Positions 25,724 to 35,220 of a DNA stretch of 64,000 bases are shown here, piece after piece. The translations under genes were made by a program, and so were the position numbers. The notes beneath the pieces are model-generated. The model was not told the origin of the DNA. It did no database searches and saw only the letters and a program-made list of their open reading frames with translations. Positions within the stretch are counted from its first letter, which is position 1; the number at the start of each line of letters is the position of its first letter. The DNA comes from Bacillus sp. FJAT-22090. Lineage in GTDB: Bacteria; Bacillota; Bacilli; Bacillales_A; Planococcaceae. The DNA is taken from the NCBI RefSeq assembly GCF_001278755.1, contig NZ_CP012601.1, forward strand, positions 2,232,001-2,296,000. The letters run 5' to 3'.

Positions 25724-28009
25724 TTACTCTTGTTGTTTTTTCTCTCGATTTTTTTCAATTGTGTATTTCCATAGATTACTGCCATCGTAATAATAAAGGT
25801 TTCCGTTCATGTCCTTCTCAAGTCCATAAACCCCTTTGTCCTTCAACCATTCGACTTGTAAATCTTTTGTAACTCTAAAGAGTTTTCCTTCTACACTTCC
25901 GTAAATATAGCCATCGTCACCCTCAACAATTTGTGCGTTCCGGAACCGTCCAGAAATTAAAGGTAATAATTCAACATATTTTATATCTGTCCATTCATCC
26001 GTATAAACGAAAAGTTTACCGTCTGCCATTCCCCACACTTTATTCTCTTTATCTACTATAAGACTTGTTATCATACTAGAATCGAATGGTAGGTGAATAT
26101 ACTTTTTGTCTTCTGGATTACTTCTATTAAAATAAAATAATCTTGCTCCCCTTGGATTTACTTGTTGATTCGCATGGATAGATGTCCCACCGAACACTTC
26201 TGTTCCTCTACTTACGAGCGAAACAATACTCTGGTTATATATATAGTTTTCATATATTTCCATTTTCTCTGTATCTGTATCGTAAAATGCTAAAGCACCA
26301 CCACCAACACTTGCATCTGGCAATGTTCCAAATATAATTTCTTTTCCATCTTTATAAGGAGCTACAGCAGTTGTTCTTTCTTGACCGTATTGGTTCATAC
26401 GAATAACTTCTTTTGGGTTTGCTGTATCCCATGGTTTTGAACGATCATAAACTAGCAATCTAGCAAGTGGATATGCACCGATATAAAGCTTATTATTAAT
26501 ATCAAACATCGATTCAATTTGACTAATATTTCGGTACAATTCTTTGTTCCCAGTTGCTACATCATATACTCCGAGTCCACCTGACATATAACCATTAGCA
26601 AATATTTTTGTCCCATCTGAGCTTGAAGCCAATGTATATAATTCTACCGGCTGTTCAGGTAATTCAAATTGAAAATGTTTCATTTCAGACGTCTGTGGAT
26701 TGTATTCAAATAGCTGACCTAAATTATCAACCATTCCAGATAAAATCCATTCCTTTGGTTCCTCTTCTATCGGTACTTCTTCCACTGGTTCTTCAGTTAT
26801 TGGTTCTTCATCGACAAGTTTCTCTAAAGTAGAATCGATTACTGAGGGAGTGCTTTTCAGTAACGTCTTATTAGGAAGAAGAACATTAGAATCTTTCTCA
26901 TCTATAACTTCTTTTTGAGTTTTATCTTCTTTAGTTTCATCTATTACCTCTTCCGATTCTTTTAAGATGAAATCTAAGTTGATGGCTTCTGTACCTTTTG
27001 GTAAATATAATCCAAGTTCTGTATGTTCTTTTGTTTCAAAATCGTATTTTATTAATTGTTCTGCTTTTGTATAATATAGTGATTTTCCATCTGGAGATAA
27101 TGTGGAAACAGTTTTTGATTTTAATTCAAACTCATCTACTATCTTTAGAGTCTTTCTATCAAATACAACTGCAACATTAGATGGATATAATCTTGCGACT
27201 ACATAATCATCAGTTAAGATTAAATCTTGTGCGTATTTTTCAGACATATATTTTGCTGGTAAAAAGGAAGTGAAATTTTTTGTTTTAGGCTTTTTTACTA
27301 ATAAATCCATTGGTGAGCCGATCGAAACAAATATCTCGTCTGTTTCTTCATCTGCTACAATCGCTTTAACAAATTCTTTTCTTTTACGAATTTGCCCAAA
27401 CTCTTCTATCTCTTTTGTTTGTGTATCATAAGCAACGAGTGATCCACCATAAGCAGATCCTGCATAAACTTTATTTCCAGAAACGATTAGATCTTGAATC
27501 GAAGTATCACTTTTATTCGAAAAAATACTTCCATGCTTTTCAAATTCCTCCGTGTTAGGATCATAACTATAAAGAACACTCGCAACAGATCCACCAATCC
27601 AAAGCTTTCCGTTCTCATCAACGTCTAATCCCCAGGCGCTTTTTGAATCTTCTAATGTAAATGTATGTACTATTTCTTTCGTTTCATAGTTTACAACTAC
27701 TAACGCTGCTGGAGATCCGTGCATGATGTAATAAATAAAGTAGTCTCCCTCATTATTTGCTGCAATTTTAGATGAAATTGCGGAAGATTTAAAAATTAAA
27801 GGACCTAAGTTTTCATACCCTTCCTCTACCACTACTTCTTCCACTGGCTCTATCTCTACGACATCTTCTAACCATTCTTCTGAATTATCTACTTCTACGG
27901 ATTCTTCTGTATTTATTTGTTCCTCAGTCTTAATCTCTTCTGCACTTGCAATATTTCCCGTTGGCGTTGCTATCATAGCGGCAATAATTGGTAAATAAAA
28001 ATTCTTCAA
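25724..28009 (-). CDS. Exported beta-propeller-like protein with acidic linkers
   Basis: A protein of about 761 residues. The chosen TTG start (28009) gives a signal peptide starting LKNFYLPIIAAMIATP; GGGGG lies about ten bases ahead, while longer frames add an unlikely N-terminus. The body consists of repeated blades of the YVTN/SMP-30 style (for example GKLWIGGSVASVLYSYDPNTEEFEKHG, VYAGSAYGGSLVAYDTQ), broken near the middle by a Glu/Val/Pro-rich acidic segment (EEPITEEPVEEVPIEEEP). A shorter paralogue is at 30582-32525, and secA2 lies between them. The role is unknown; scaffold or polymer binding at the surface is plausible. It heads an operon with the glycosidase gene. Confidence 0.8.
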   Translation of the reverse strand: MKNFYLPIIAAMIATPTGNIASAEEIKTEEQINTEESVEVDNSEEWLEDVVEIEPVEEVVVEEGYENLGPLIFKSSAISSKIAANNEGDYFIYYIMHGSPAALVVVNYETKEIVHTFTLEDSKSAWGLDVDENGKLWIGGSVASVLYSYDPNTEEFEKHGSIFSNKSDTSIQDLIVSGNKVYAGSAYGGSLVAYDTQTKEIEEFGQIRKRKEFVKAIVADEETDEIFVSIGSPMDLLVKKPKTKNFTSFLPAKYMSEKYAQDLILTDDYVVARLYPSNVAVVFDRKTLKIVDEFELKSKTVSTLSPDGKSLYYTKAEQLIKYDFETKEHTELGLYLPKGTEAINLDFILKESEEVIDETKEDKTQKEVIDEKDSNVLLPNKTLLKSTPSVIDSTLEKLVDEEPITEEPVEEVPIEEEPKEWILSGMVDNLGQLFEYNPQTSEMKHFQFELPEQPVELYTLASSSDGTKIFANGYMSGGLGVYDVATGNKELYRNISQIESMFDINNKLYIGAYPLARLLVYDRSKPWDTANPKEVIRMNQYGQERTTAVAPYKDGKEIIFGTLPDASVGGGALAFYDTDTEKMEIYENYIYNQSIVSLVSRGTEVFGGTSIHANQQVNPRGARLFYFNRSNPEDKKYIHLPFDSSMITSLIVDKENKVWGMADGKLFVYTDEWTDIKYVELLPLISGRFRNAQIVEGDDGYIYGSVEGKLFRVTKDLQVEWLKDKGVYGLEKDMNGNLYYYDGSNLWKYTIEKNREKKQQE

Positions 28010-28132
28010 ATTGGAATTCCCCCCTATTTTATATAATAATATTAACATCATTTGGTAACTTTTTAAACTTATTCTTGTAATATAATTGAAATAATAGCAA
28101 TTCAACTAGAAAATGCTAGCTTTATTTTTTCG

Positions 28133-28141
28133 TGATATAAT
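28133..28141 (+). promoter_or_regulatory. Extended -10 promoter for secA2
   Basis: TGATATAAT, a TGn-TATAAT extended -10, about 33 bases before the secA2 start. The -35 region is poor (ATGCTA), as is usual with extended -10 sites. It lies in the divergent gap with the beta-propeller gene, so the two transcripts start close to each other. Confidence 0.6.
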
Positions 28142-28174
28142 AGATTTTGGAATATAAAAGTAGGGAGAATGAAA

Positions 28175-30544
28175 ATGTTACATTCTATTAAAAAAATGAT
28201 TTCAGGCGAAGTCATTGAACTTAAACAGCTTAAAAAAATAGTTTCTAAAATAAATACTTTAGAAGATTCTTTTACAAATAAAACAGACGCGGAACTGAAA
28301 GCTTATTCTGACCTGTTTAGGGAACAATTAAATAGTGGTGTTTCACCAGAAGAATTAATTGTGGAAGCATTTGCGGTTGTTCGAGAAGCTTCCAAACGTG
28401 TACTAGATAAGCGGCATTATGACTCTCAGCTAATGGGAGGGGCAGTTTTAACTCAATCTCAAATAGCACAAATGCAGACAGGAGAAGGAAAAACCTTAGT
28501 TGCTACCCTCCCTGCCTATGTTATGGCTCTATTTGGAAAAGGAACTCACATTATTACAGCAAACGAATACTTGGCAAGTCGAGATTACGAACAAATGAAG
28601 CCTTTGTTTGAGTTTTTAGGTTTGACAGTTGGACTTAATGTTTCAGGTATGGAAACAGATGAAAAGCAAGCTGCTTACAATTGCGACATTACTTATGGGA
28701 CTGGAACAGAATTTGGTTTTGATTATTTAAGGGACCATATGGTTAAAGGCGATGACCAATTAGTTCAAAGACCATTGTTTTATGCTTTGATCGATGAAGT
28801 AGATAGTATATTAATAGATGAAGCGCGAACTCCTTTAATTATTGCAGGGAAATCGAATGCAAGTTTAAACTTATTTCCAATTATGCATCTTGTCATCGAC
28901 TCTTTTCAAGATGATGAAGACTATAAGTATTATCCTGAAACAAAACAAATCGTGTTGCTCGATAATGGCGCAGACCGTTTAGAAGCAGCTTTCGGCATTG
29001 ATAATGTATACGATAGCGAGCACCGTGAATTTATGCATATTGCAATGCAGACCCTTCGAGCTAAAGTTGTTATGCGTAAGGATGTAGATTATATTGTCAA
29101 AGATGATAAGATCATGATTGTCGATCCATACACAGGTCGTATTATGGAAGGCCGTACATTTAGTGATGGGTTACACCAAGCATTAGAAGCAAAAGAAAAG
29201 GTTACGGTGAAAGAAGAGAATAATACGCAAGCTTCTGTTATGATTCAGCACTACTTTAGATTATATAAACATGTATCTGGTATGACAGGAAGTGCTGTTC
29301 CTTCACGTGATGAATTTTGGGAAACGTATAATTTAAGAGTAACTGAAATTCCTACGAATAAACCAAATAAACGTGTAGACATGGACACACTTGTATACTT
29401 AACTGCTAAAGATAAAATGAAAAAAATTGTAGAAGAAACACAAATATACCATGAGACAGGACGCCCGGTATTAATAGGTACTACTTCTATAGAACAATCA
29501 GAAAAATATTCTGCTCACTTATATGAATTGGGCATTGAACATTCTATCTTAAATGCAAAAACTGTAGAAGACGAAGCAGAACTAATCGCAAGTGCAGGAC
29601 AAATGAATAAAATTATGTTAGCAACGAATATGGCTGGTCGTGGAACAGACATTATGTTGGGTGAGGGTGTAGCAGAGCTAGGTGGTCTACATATTATCGG
29701 CACCGAGCTCCACAGTAGTGCTCGTATCGACATGCAGCTTCGTGGCCGTGGAGGTCGTCAAGGTGATCCGGGTAGCACTCAATTTATTGTTTCACTTGAA
29801 GATGAGCTTTTCCATTACTACGATGAAGAAGAGTTTGCTAAGTATAAAGGTAAAGTGAAAACGGATAGCACCGGCTTAATTCTTTCGCCTAATCCCACGA
29901 AGTTTGTATATAATGTACAAAAGGTTATTGAAGGTATTCATTTCTCTAGTAGATCTCATCTATTAAAATTGGATGATATTAATAACGATCAACAAAAGGT
30001 AATGTATAACTACCGTGAAAAAGCATTAAAAGTAGAAAATATGCAATCGTTAATTATTGATGCAATGCATGAGCGACAAAGTAAGCTAGTGGAAGACCTT
30101 CTTGATTTGAATATAGACGATGCTACGCATTCTTCCATTTTCAATGAAATTTTAGACGAGATTAAAATTATTTCCATGCTAACCTCTAATGAAGAAAATA
30201 GATACGCTTCTTTAGATAAGGAAAACAAAGAACAACTTAAAACAGTATTAGTTGAGGTTTATAATAATGCATTGGAAATTTCAAGCTCTACTAGTACTGA
30301 AGATGAAATTTGGAAGAACATCCAACCTATATATATGGAGATTTTAGATAGATTATGGATTACCCATTTAGACAATCTCCATCATTTAAGAGAAGGTATA
30401 AGTATACGAGGATATGGTCAAGAGGATCCATACCGACTGTATTCTTTTGATGCTCTTCAGATGTTTAATGAAATGCTTCATTCCTTCTTCCGAGATGTTA
30501 TTCGGTATTATTTACAACTGAATGCAACAAAAGTAGAAGAATAA
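28175..30544 (+). CDS. secA2: Accessory secretion ATPase SecA2
   Basis: A SecA-family motor of 789 residues. It has the Walker A QTGEGKTL, YGTGTEFGFDYLRD, DEVDSILIDEARTPL (Walker B), the preprotein cross-linking region, NMAGRGTDI, and RGRGGRQGDPG. It ends right after the helical scaffold (FFRDVIRYYLQ) and lacks the C-terminal zinc motif of housekeeping SecA; the length (about 790) equals B. anthracis SecA2. SecA2 powers export of a small set of proteins, S-layer proteins among them. The ATG at 28175 is seven bases from AGGGAG; the ATG at 28169 is too close. Flanking exported beta-propeller genes are candidate substrates. Confidence 0.9.
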   Translation: MLHSIKKMISGEVIELKQLKKIVSKINTLEDSFTNKTDAELKAYSDLFREQLNSGVSPEELIVEAFAVVREASKRVLDKRHYDSQLMGGAVLTQSQIAQMQTGEGKTLVATLPAYVMALFGKGTHIITANEYLASRDYEQMKPLFEFLGLTVGLNVSGMETDEKQAAYNCDITYGTGTEFGFDYLRDHMVKGDDQLVQRPLFYALIDEVDSILIDEARTPLIIAGKSNASLNLFPIMHLVIDSFQDDEDYKYYPETKQIVLLDNGADRLEAAFGIDNVYDSEHREFMHIAMQTLRAKVVMRKDVDYIVKDDKIMIVDPYTGRIMEGRTFSDGLHQALEAKEKVTVKEENNTQASVMIQHYFRLYKHVSGMTGSAVPSRDEFWETYNLRVTEIPTNKPNKRVDMDTLVYLTAKDKMKKIVEETQIYHETGRPVLIGTTSIEQSEKYSAHLYELGIEHSILNAKTVEDEAELIASAGQMNKIMLATNMAGRGTDIMLGEGVAELGGLHIIGTELHSSARIDMQLRGRGGRQGDPGSTQFIVSLEDELFHYYDEEEFAKYKGKVKTDSTGLILSPNPTKFVYNVQKVIEGIHFSSRSHLLKLDDINNDQQKVMYNYREKALKVENMQSLIIDAMHERQSKLVEDLLDLNIDDATHSSIFNEILDEIKIISMLTSNEENRYASLDKENKEQLKTVLVEVYNNALEISSSTSTEDEIWKNIQPIYMEILDRLWITHLDNLHHLREGISIRGYGQEDPYRLYSFDALQMFNEMLHSFFRDVIRYYLQLNATKVEE

Positions 30545-30547
30545 AGT

Positions 30548-30580
30548 AAAGGTCAGTACCAATTTTCGGTACTGACCTTT
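30548..30580. terminator. Bidirectional terminator between secA2 and propeller gene
   Basis: AAAGGTCAGTACC and its exact complement (13 bp) around a seven-base loop, with T-runs on both strands. It serves secA2 (plus) and the convergent gene at 30582 (minus). Confidence 0.9.
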
Positions 30581-30581
30581 T

Positions 30582-32525
30582 TTATTTGTTATATCTCAAA
30601 ATATCTCCTGCGGTTGTAAAATAGATGTTACCGTCAGCCCCTAGTGCTACCCCGTTAGATTGTTGAGTACCCAACAACTCTAGCTTAAAGGATGTGGAAT
30701 GAATACGAAATAATTTATTCTCAATAGTTCCATAGATGAACCCGTCTTTTCCATCCACTAAAGATCCATTTCTAATTTGTCCACTTGTACGACTTACTAC
30801 AGGTATAGTCTTGGATTTCATCGTCTTTGAATTATATATAAATACCGTTCCATCTGCTACTCCCCAAATAGTTGAAGAGGGGCCAGTGATCATTGCAGAA
30901 ATAAGTCTAGGCTTTGCGATTGGGGAAGGTAACTCCTCTGGCTTCGCATTAATATTGTTTGCTGGAATTCTAAAAAATTTAGCAATTCCGATTCCACCTG
31001 ATTTACTATTCGCAAATGTAGAAGTTCCCCCATAAAAATAACCATTTGAATAAGTTAATGCTACAATACTTTGATTTGGAAAAGGTGCTTTTCGATTAAC
31101 TACCTTTTTAGTATTCAAATTATAATAGCTTAAGCTTCCGGATACTGTTCCTTGTTTTGGATGCGACCCTACCGCAAGGACTTTTTCATTAGGTGCTATC
31201 GCTAATGAAATCGGTCTATTCTGCCCATTCTGTGAAACAGAAAAAACCGTTTTTCCATGCGGATTCGTTTCAGGATGATAATACATGACGTCCCCTGCAG
31301 GGTAAACACCCAAATACATTCCCCCGTTGTAAGGGGTCATACCCTCTACTTGTCCAATACTAGTAATTTGTGTTTTATTTTTCGTAATGGGATTTAAGAT
31401 AGAGACCTGGCCAGAAACATAGCCGCTTGTGAATATACTCCCCTTACCATCTGAGCTAATCGTATGAATTGGTACACTTTGTTTTGGTAGATTCAATTTT
31501 GAAATTTCAACCTTATTTTTAGTTTGATTATATAAAAGGTGAGTTCCTGTATTTCCTAATAGTCCAGTTAGCATTGTGTCTCCTGATGGTAATTTTACAA
31601 AATCCATTGAGACAGCTTCAGTCCCGGCTAAATTAATCTTCATATCTTTTGTAATACTTGATTTCGTATTAAATTGATATAAGCTGGTGGATGAATTAGT
31701 CATATACGAATAATAAACATTTCCATCTAAAGGAGAAGAAACTCCTCGTGAGCCGACTGCTAATTCTTTCATAAATTTGTTTGTTTTTGCATCAAAAACT
31801 AATACTTTTTTACTTGGACTAAGCTTGGCAAAAATAAGCCCTTCTGCAAAATCTAAGTCATAGACATCACTTTCAGTTCTATATTTAGCTGGTAAAATTT
31901 CGGTCTTTTTATTCGTTTTTAAATCCCAAACAATTAAGGAAGCTTTAGAACCAGATCCAACGAATAACCGATTACTTCCTGTTTGGAAAGCTAGACTTCG
32001 TGCATTTTTTTGAATCCCTGTTGCTGCTCCTATTGTTGCAAACTTTCCATTTTGAAATTTAAATACTTTTCCATTAGGAGCTGTGCTTCCATAAATCGCA
32101 TCCCCTACTACTTCTAGATCTAAGATAGATGTATGACTACTATCTGGTGTTCCATGGTTTATTAATTTCTTGTTCGCTGGATTATAACTATATAAAGCTG
32201 CGGTTGGTGTCCCACCAATCCATGCTTGTCCACTCTTGTCTGTCGTAATTGCCCAAGCAGCAGTTGATTTGGGTAATCTAACCTGATCTATTAATTCCTT
32301 TGAAGGTAGCTTATACACTGCAAGTACTGCTGGCTCACCTTGAAGAATTACATATTGATACGGAACACCATTTACATTTGCCGCTGCTCCACTCATCGCA
32401 ACCGTTCGCGCAAAAGGAGTATCTACTTTCTCAATCCCTCCCTTTGTAGCTGTCACATCTACACCTGTAGATAAAAGCATAAATACTATTCCAATGCTTA
32501 GCATAAATTTTCCGATTCTCTTCAT
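30582..32525 (-). CDS. Exported beta-propeller-like protein, paralogue
   Basis: A 647-residue exported protein with a signal peptide (about 1-27) and repeated blades such as GQAWIGGTPTAALYSYNPANKKLINHG, YGSTAPNGKVFKF and GFIYGTIENKLFRI. Blade order and several phrases (LAVYKLPSKELIDQ, FYGGTSTFAN) match the protein at 25724-28009, so the two arose by duplication; this one lacks the acidic linker. Convergent with secA2 and sharing its terminator. No catalytic residues are recognised. Confidence 0.8.
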   Translation of the reverse strand: MKRIGKFMLSIGIVFMLLSTGVDVTATKGGIEKVDTPFARTVAMSGAAANVNGVPYQYVILQGEPAVLAVYKLPSKELIDQVRLPKSTAAWAITTDKSGQAWIGGTPTAALYSYNPANKKLINHGTPDSSHTSILDLEVVGDAIYGSTAPNGKVFKFQNGKFATIGAATGIQKNARSLAFQTGSNRLFVGSGSKASLIVWDLKTNKKTEILPAKYRTESDVYDLDFAEGLIFAKLSPSKKVLVFDAKTNKFMKELAVGSRGVSSPLDGNVYYSYMTNSSTSLYQFNTKSSITKDMKINLAGTEAVSMDFVKLPSGDTMLTGLLGNTGTHLLYNQTKNKVEISKLNLPKQSVPIHTISSDGKGSIFTSGYVSGQVSILNPITKNKTQITSIGQVEGMTPYNGGMYLGVYPAGDVMYYHPETNPHGKTVFSVSQNGQNRPISLAIAPNEKVLAVGSHPKQGTVSGSLSYYNLNTKKVVNRKAPFPNQSIVALTYSNGYFYGGTSTFANSKSGGIGIAKFFRIPANNINAKPEELPSPIAKPRLISAMITGPSSTIWGVADGTVFIYNSKTMKSKTIPVVSRTSGQIRNGSLVDGKDGFIYGTIENKLFRIHSTSFKLELLGTQQSNGVALGADGNIYFTTAGDILRYNK

Positions 32526-32724
32526 AACTTCCCCCGTTTATCTTTCTATTTATCTCGTCCATTTTTATCAAATCTTAATAGGAAGTAAAGAGAGCAAAGG
32601 TATTATAAGCATATGTTTAATAAATTTTATGAATATCCATACTAAGAGTATGATTTTATAATAATTTAAGACTCTATTACATACTTATAACAATACATTT
32701 ACACCTAAAAGAAACGGGGATTCT

Positions 32725-33633
32725 ATGTTTAAGAAGAAAGTTATCTGGATTTCACTTATTATATGCTTTTTAATAGGGGTAGTCGTCTATGCAAGCAGTA
32801 TTTATAATGATGTTACCACAACAATACAAACCATCCACGAACCAGAAATACGAAAGGTTTCCGAGTTAAGAACTACAGAAGTCGAGCTAGTTAAGAAGGA
32901 ACCATTTTCCTTGCTCCTCCTGGGGGTCGATGAAAGAGAGGGAGACAAAGGACGTTCGGATACTATGATCGTTTTAACAGTTAACCCAACGACGAATTCA
33001 ACGAAGATGATCAGCATTCCACGGGATACATATACCGAAATTATCGGCAAAGATAAACTAGACAAAATTAACCATGCATATGCTTTCGGTGGAATTGAAA
33101 TGTCATTGGATACAATTGAGAACCTTTTAAATATCCCAGTTGACTATATATTACAAGTAAACATGGAGAGCTTTCTAGAAATTGTTGATATCATTGGGGG
33201 AGTTAATGTAGATAACCCAATTGCTTTTCAAGAAGGTGGATATACATTCAATGAAGGAATCATTCATTTAGACGGTGAGCAGGCACTTACCTATGTACGC
33301 ATGCGAAAGGATGATCCTCAAGGTGATTTTGGAAGACAAGCTAGACAAAAACAAGTACTTCAAGCCATTTTAAAAGAAGGAGCAACTGTTAATAACTTAT
33401 GGAAATACAAAGAGTTCTTAGCATCCATTCAAGAGAATATTCGGACCAATATGACCTTTGAACAAATGATCGATATACAAAAAGGATACAAAAATGCGTT
33501 AAATCAAATCGAAACTTTATCTTTTGAAAAGGGTGAAGGCACACGGATAGATGGTATTTGGTACTATGTGATGGATGAGCAAGAATTGAATAATGTGACT
33601 CTCCAGTTAAAGAAACATTTAGAAATTGAATGA
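32725..33633 (+). CDS. LytR-CpsA-Psr family protein
   Basis: A 302-residue LCP enzyme with an N-terminal membrane anchor (about 5-25). The domain shows FSLLLLGVDEREGDKGRSDTM, SIPRDTYTEI, KINHAYAFGGI, and YVRMRKDDPQGDFGRQARQKQ, all residues expected for polyprenyl-pyrophosphate binding. It is shorter than the paralogue at 4820 and lacks the Asn-rich tail. GGGGA ribosome site. It is single, divergent from the propeller gene, and close to secA2; it may attach a different polymer, or the same one at another time. Confidence 0.93.
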   Translation: MFKKKVIWISLIICFLIGVVVYASSIYNDVTTTIQTIHEPEIRKVSELRTTEVELVKKEPFSLLLLGVDEREGDKGRSDTMIVLTVNPTTNSTKMISIPRDTYTEIIGKDKLDKINHAYAFGGIEMSLDTIENLLNIPVDYILQVNMESFLEIVDIIGGVNVDNPIAFQEGGYTFNEGIIHLDGEQALTYVRMRKDDPQGDFGRQARQKQVLQAILKEGATVNNLWKYKEFLASIQENIRTNMTFEQMIDIQKGYKNALNQIETLSFEKGEGTRIDGIWYYVMDEQELNNVTLQLKKHLEIE

Positions 33634-33674
33634 TCTAACCGTCAGCTTATCCGATAATAGCGACAAACTTATTA

Positions 33675-33710
33675 AAATCCCAAAAGTCTAATTGCTGACT
33701 TTTGGGATTT
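33675..33710 (+). terminator. Terminator after second LCP gene
   Basis: AAATCCCAAAAGTC pairs with GACTTTTGGGATTT (14 bp) around an eight-base loop, followed by a T-rich stretch. Confidence 0.85.
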
Positions 33711-33716
33711 CTTTAT

Positions 33717-33935
33717 TCATTTATGCTTTTCTTTAAACCAATCACATGTCACCATCGCATCACCTATTTTACGCAAGGACCAAGTGTCTTCTATATAGAT
33801 TTTACTTAGTAAACCAATATGCGGCTTACTTTCTACTTCCAGTGCAATAACACTCTCATATACACGGATCATTTTTGTAGCAAGTGACTTGGCTTCGAAT
33901 GTTTGTAGCGACTCATAGAAGCCGTCAAATGTTCT
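33717..33935 (-). pseudogene. Possible gene remnant, about 72 codons, no start
   Basis: The minus strand has one open frame from just after a TGA at about 33936-33938 to a TGA at 33717-33719. It encodes a protein-like sequence (FYESLQTFEAKSLATKMIRVY, then PHIGLLSKIYIEDTW), but there is no start codon with a ribosome site near its beginning. It may be the tail of a decayed gene. I do not recognise the family. Apart from this and the terminators, the 392-base gap between the LCP and SbsC-like genes holds nothing I can name. Confidence 0.3.
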
Positions 33936-33991
33936 TCACCTACATCACACCCCTTCAGGACTATATATTTAGCTTCAACACATAAAATAAA

Positions 33992-34014
33992 ACCCTAAAT
34001 AAAATATTTAGGGT
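33992..34014 (-). terminator. Terminator after the SbsC-like gene
   Basis: ACCCTAAATA and its exact complement around AAA, with a T-rich run on the minus strand, 12 bases after the stop codon region of the 34026 gene. Confidence 0.85.
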
Positions 34015-34025
34015 CTTTAGTAAAC

Positions 34026-35099
34026 TTAGTAAGCATCATATATATCAAAATACTTCCAAGCATTATTCTCTTTTATCATTAAATAAACACTCGTTAGAGT
34101 ATCTGTTTCAGTTCCCTCTGTCATTCGATCCGTTACTTCTACATATGCGTATCCATCAAGAATAGATAACACGTTTACATCTAGCAATTCAAATTTCATA
34201 TTAAATTGATCAAATGCATCTTGGATGTCTTTTTTCAAATATTCATAATCTGGATAGGCTTCATTATATAAATTAAATACTCCCTCTACATCTTCTTTAT
34301 TAATAAGATCAGTAGTAGTTGCGAAAAATTGTTTCAGTTCTTTCTCTTGGGCTAAGAAACTAGCATCTTTTCGAATAGTTAAGCTATATTCATCAAAAAG
34401 AGTGTAGTATATTTCATCCTCAACTATTTTATCTAAACTGTTAAATAATTGATTCACTTGATTTTCAACTACTACTTGATTCGCATTTTGTCCTACTAAT
34501 GTATTTAACTTTCTCAAATCATTTTTTGCTGTAATCGTGTATTTAGCATCATCCAGTACTTTTTCAGCAGGTGCCTTAAAAGTAGCAAGGAAAGCATCCC
34601 GTGTTGATTTGCCATAAACTTTATATAATAATTTCGCTTGCTTTCTTATTTCTGCAGACAGCTCATGATATGTTTTTTCAGTAGAATCTGCAGTTGGTTC
34701 ATCTCTGTACTGTTGTTGAAACTTTTTCGTCAAGGCTGCGATTTTATTACCGGACGTAATGGCATCTACATACCCCATAGTACGTTCATAATGAACACCA
34801 ACGTTATCTTCTAATCTTTGTTCTAGCTTTTGTTTTTCAGAGCCACTCGTTGCTGAGATCTCTTTTTTCGCCTGTAAATAAGCTGACTTTGTAGCATTAA
34901 ACACCTTCATATCCGGTGTTTTTATAACCTTTGTCGTCTCATACGATATTTGCCATTTAAGCTCACCCGCGTACTTTTCAGCATTTTTTACAGCTGTTTC
35001 TGCTTTTGATAGTGAAGCAGCAGAAGCGTTTGAATATGGAATGAACATTGCAGAACCTAAAATCCCTAAAGCTAATGAATACGAAAGTATTTTTTTCAT
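34026..35099 (-). CDS. Exported protein with SbsC-like SCWP-binding module
   Basis: A 357-residue exported protein. Signal peptide starting MKKILSYSLALGILG, cut after AASA. The region of about 20-235 is helical and follows the N-terminal domain of the S-layer protein SbsC: an N-terminal paired helix, then TYHELSAEIRKQAKLLYKVYGKSTRD, the equivalent of the KTRTVILDRVYGKTTRD-type segment of SbsC. That domain binds secondary cell-wall polymer. The C-terminal part (about 240-357) resembles a small NTF2-like or DUF4440-type fold; this is uncertain. ATG at 35099 is preferred (GGAGA five bases ahead). Monocistronic, with its own terminator. Confidence 0.72.
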   Translation of the reverse strand: MKKILSYSLALGILGSAMFIPYSNASAASLSKAETAVKNAEKYAGELKWQISYETTKVIKTPDMKVFNATKSAYLQAKKEISATSGSEKQKLEQRLEDNVGVHYERTMGYVDAITSGNKIAALTKKFQQQYRDEPTADSTEKTYHELSAEIRKQAKLLYKVYGKSTRDAFLATFKAPAEKVLDDAKYTITAKNDLRKLNTLVGQNANQVVVENQVNQLFNSLDKIVEDEIYYTLFDEYSLTIRKDASFLAQEKELKQFFATTTDLINKEDVEGVFNLYNEAYPDYEYLKKDIQDAFDQFNMKFELLDVNVLSILDGYAYVEVTDRMTEGTETDTLTSVYLMIKENNAWKYFDIYDAY

Positions 35100-35220
35100 A
35101 AAAATCTCCATTTCTTTCTTAATTGAAAGGCGTATTTCACTATTACAATTTCATACAATTTATTCTATTTTAACTTAGGGAAAAGTAGAACACAATCCTT
35201 CTTCATGTTTTACACAATAA

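Noticed and set aside
28175-30544. Housekeeping secA
   Set aside because: Lacks the C-terminal zinc-binding tail and prfB neighbour; length and context fit SecA2.
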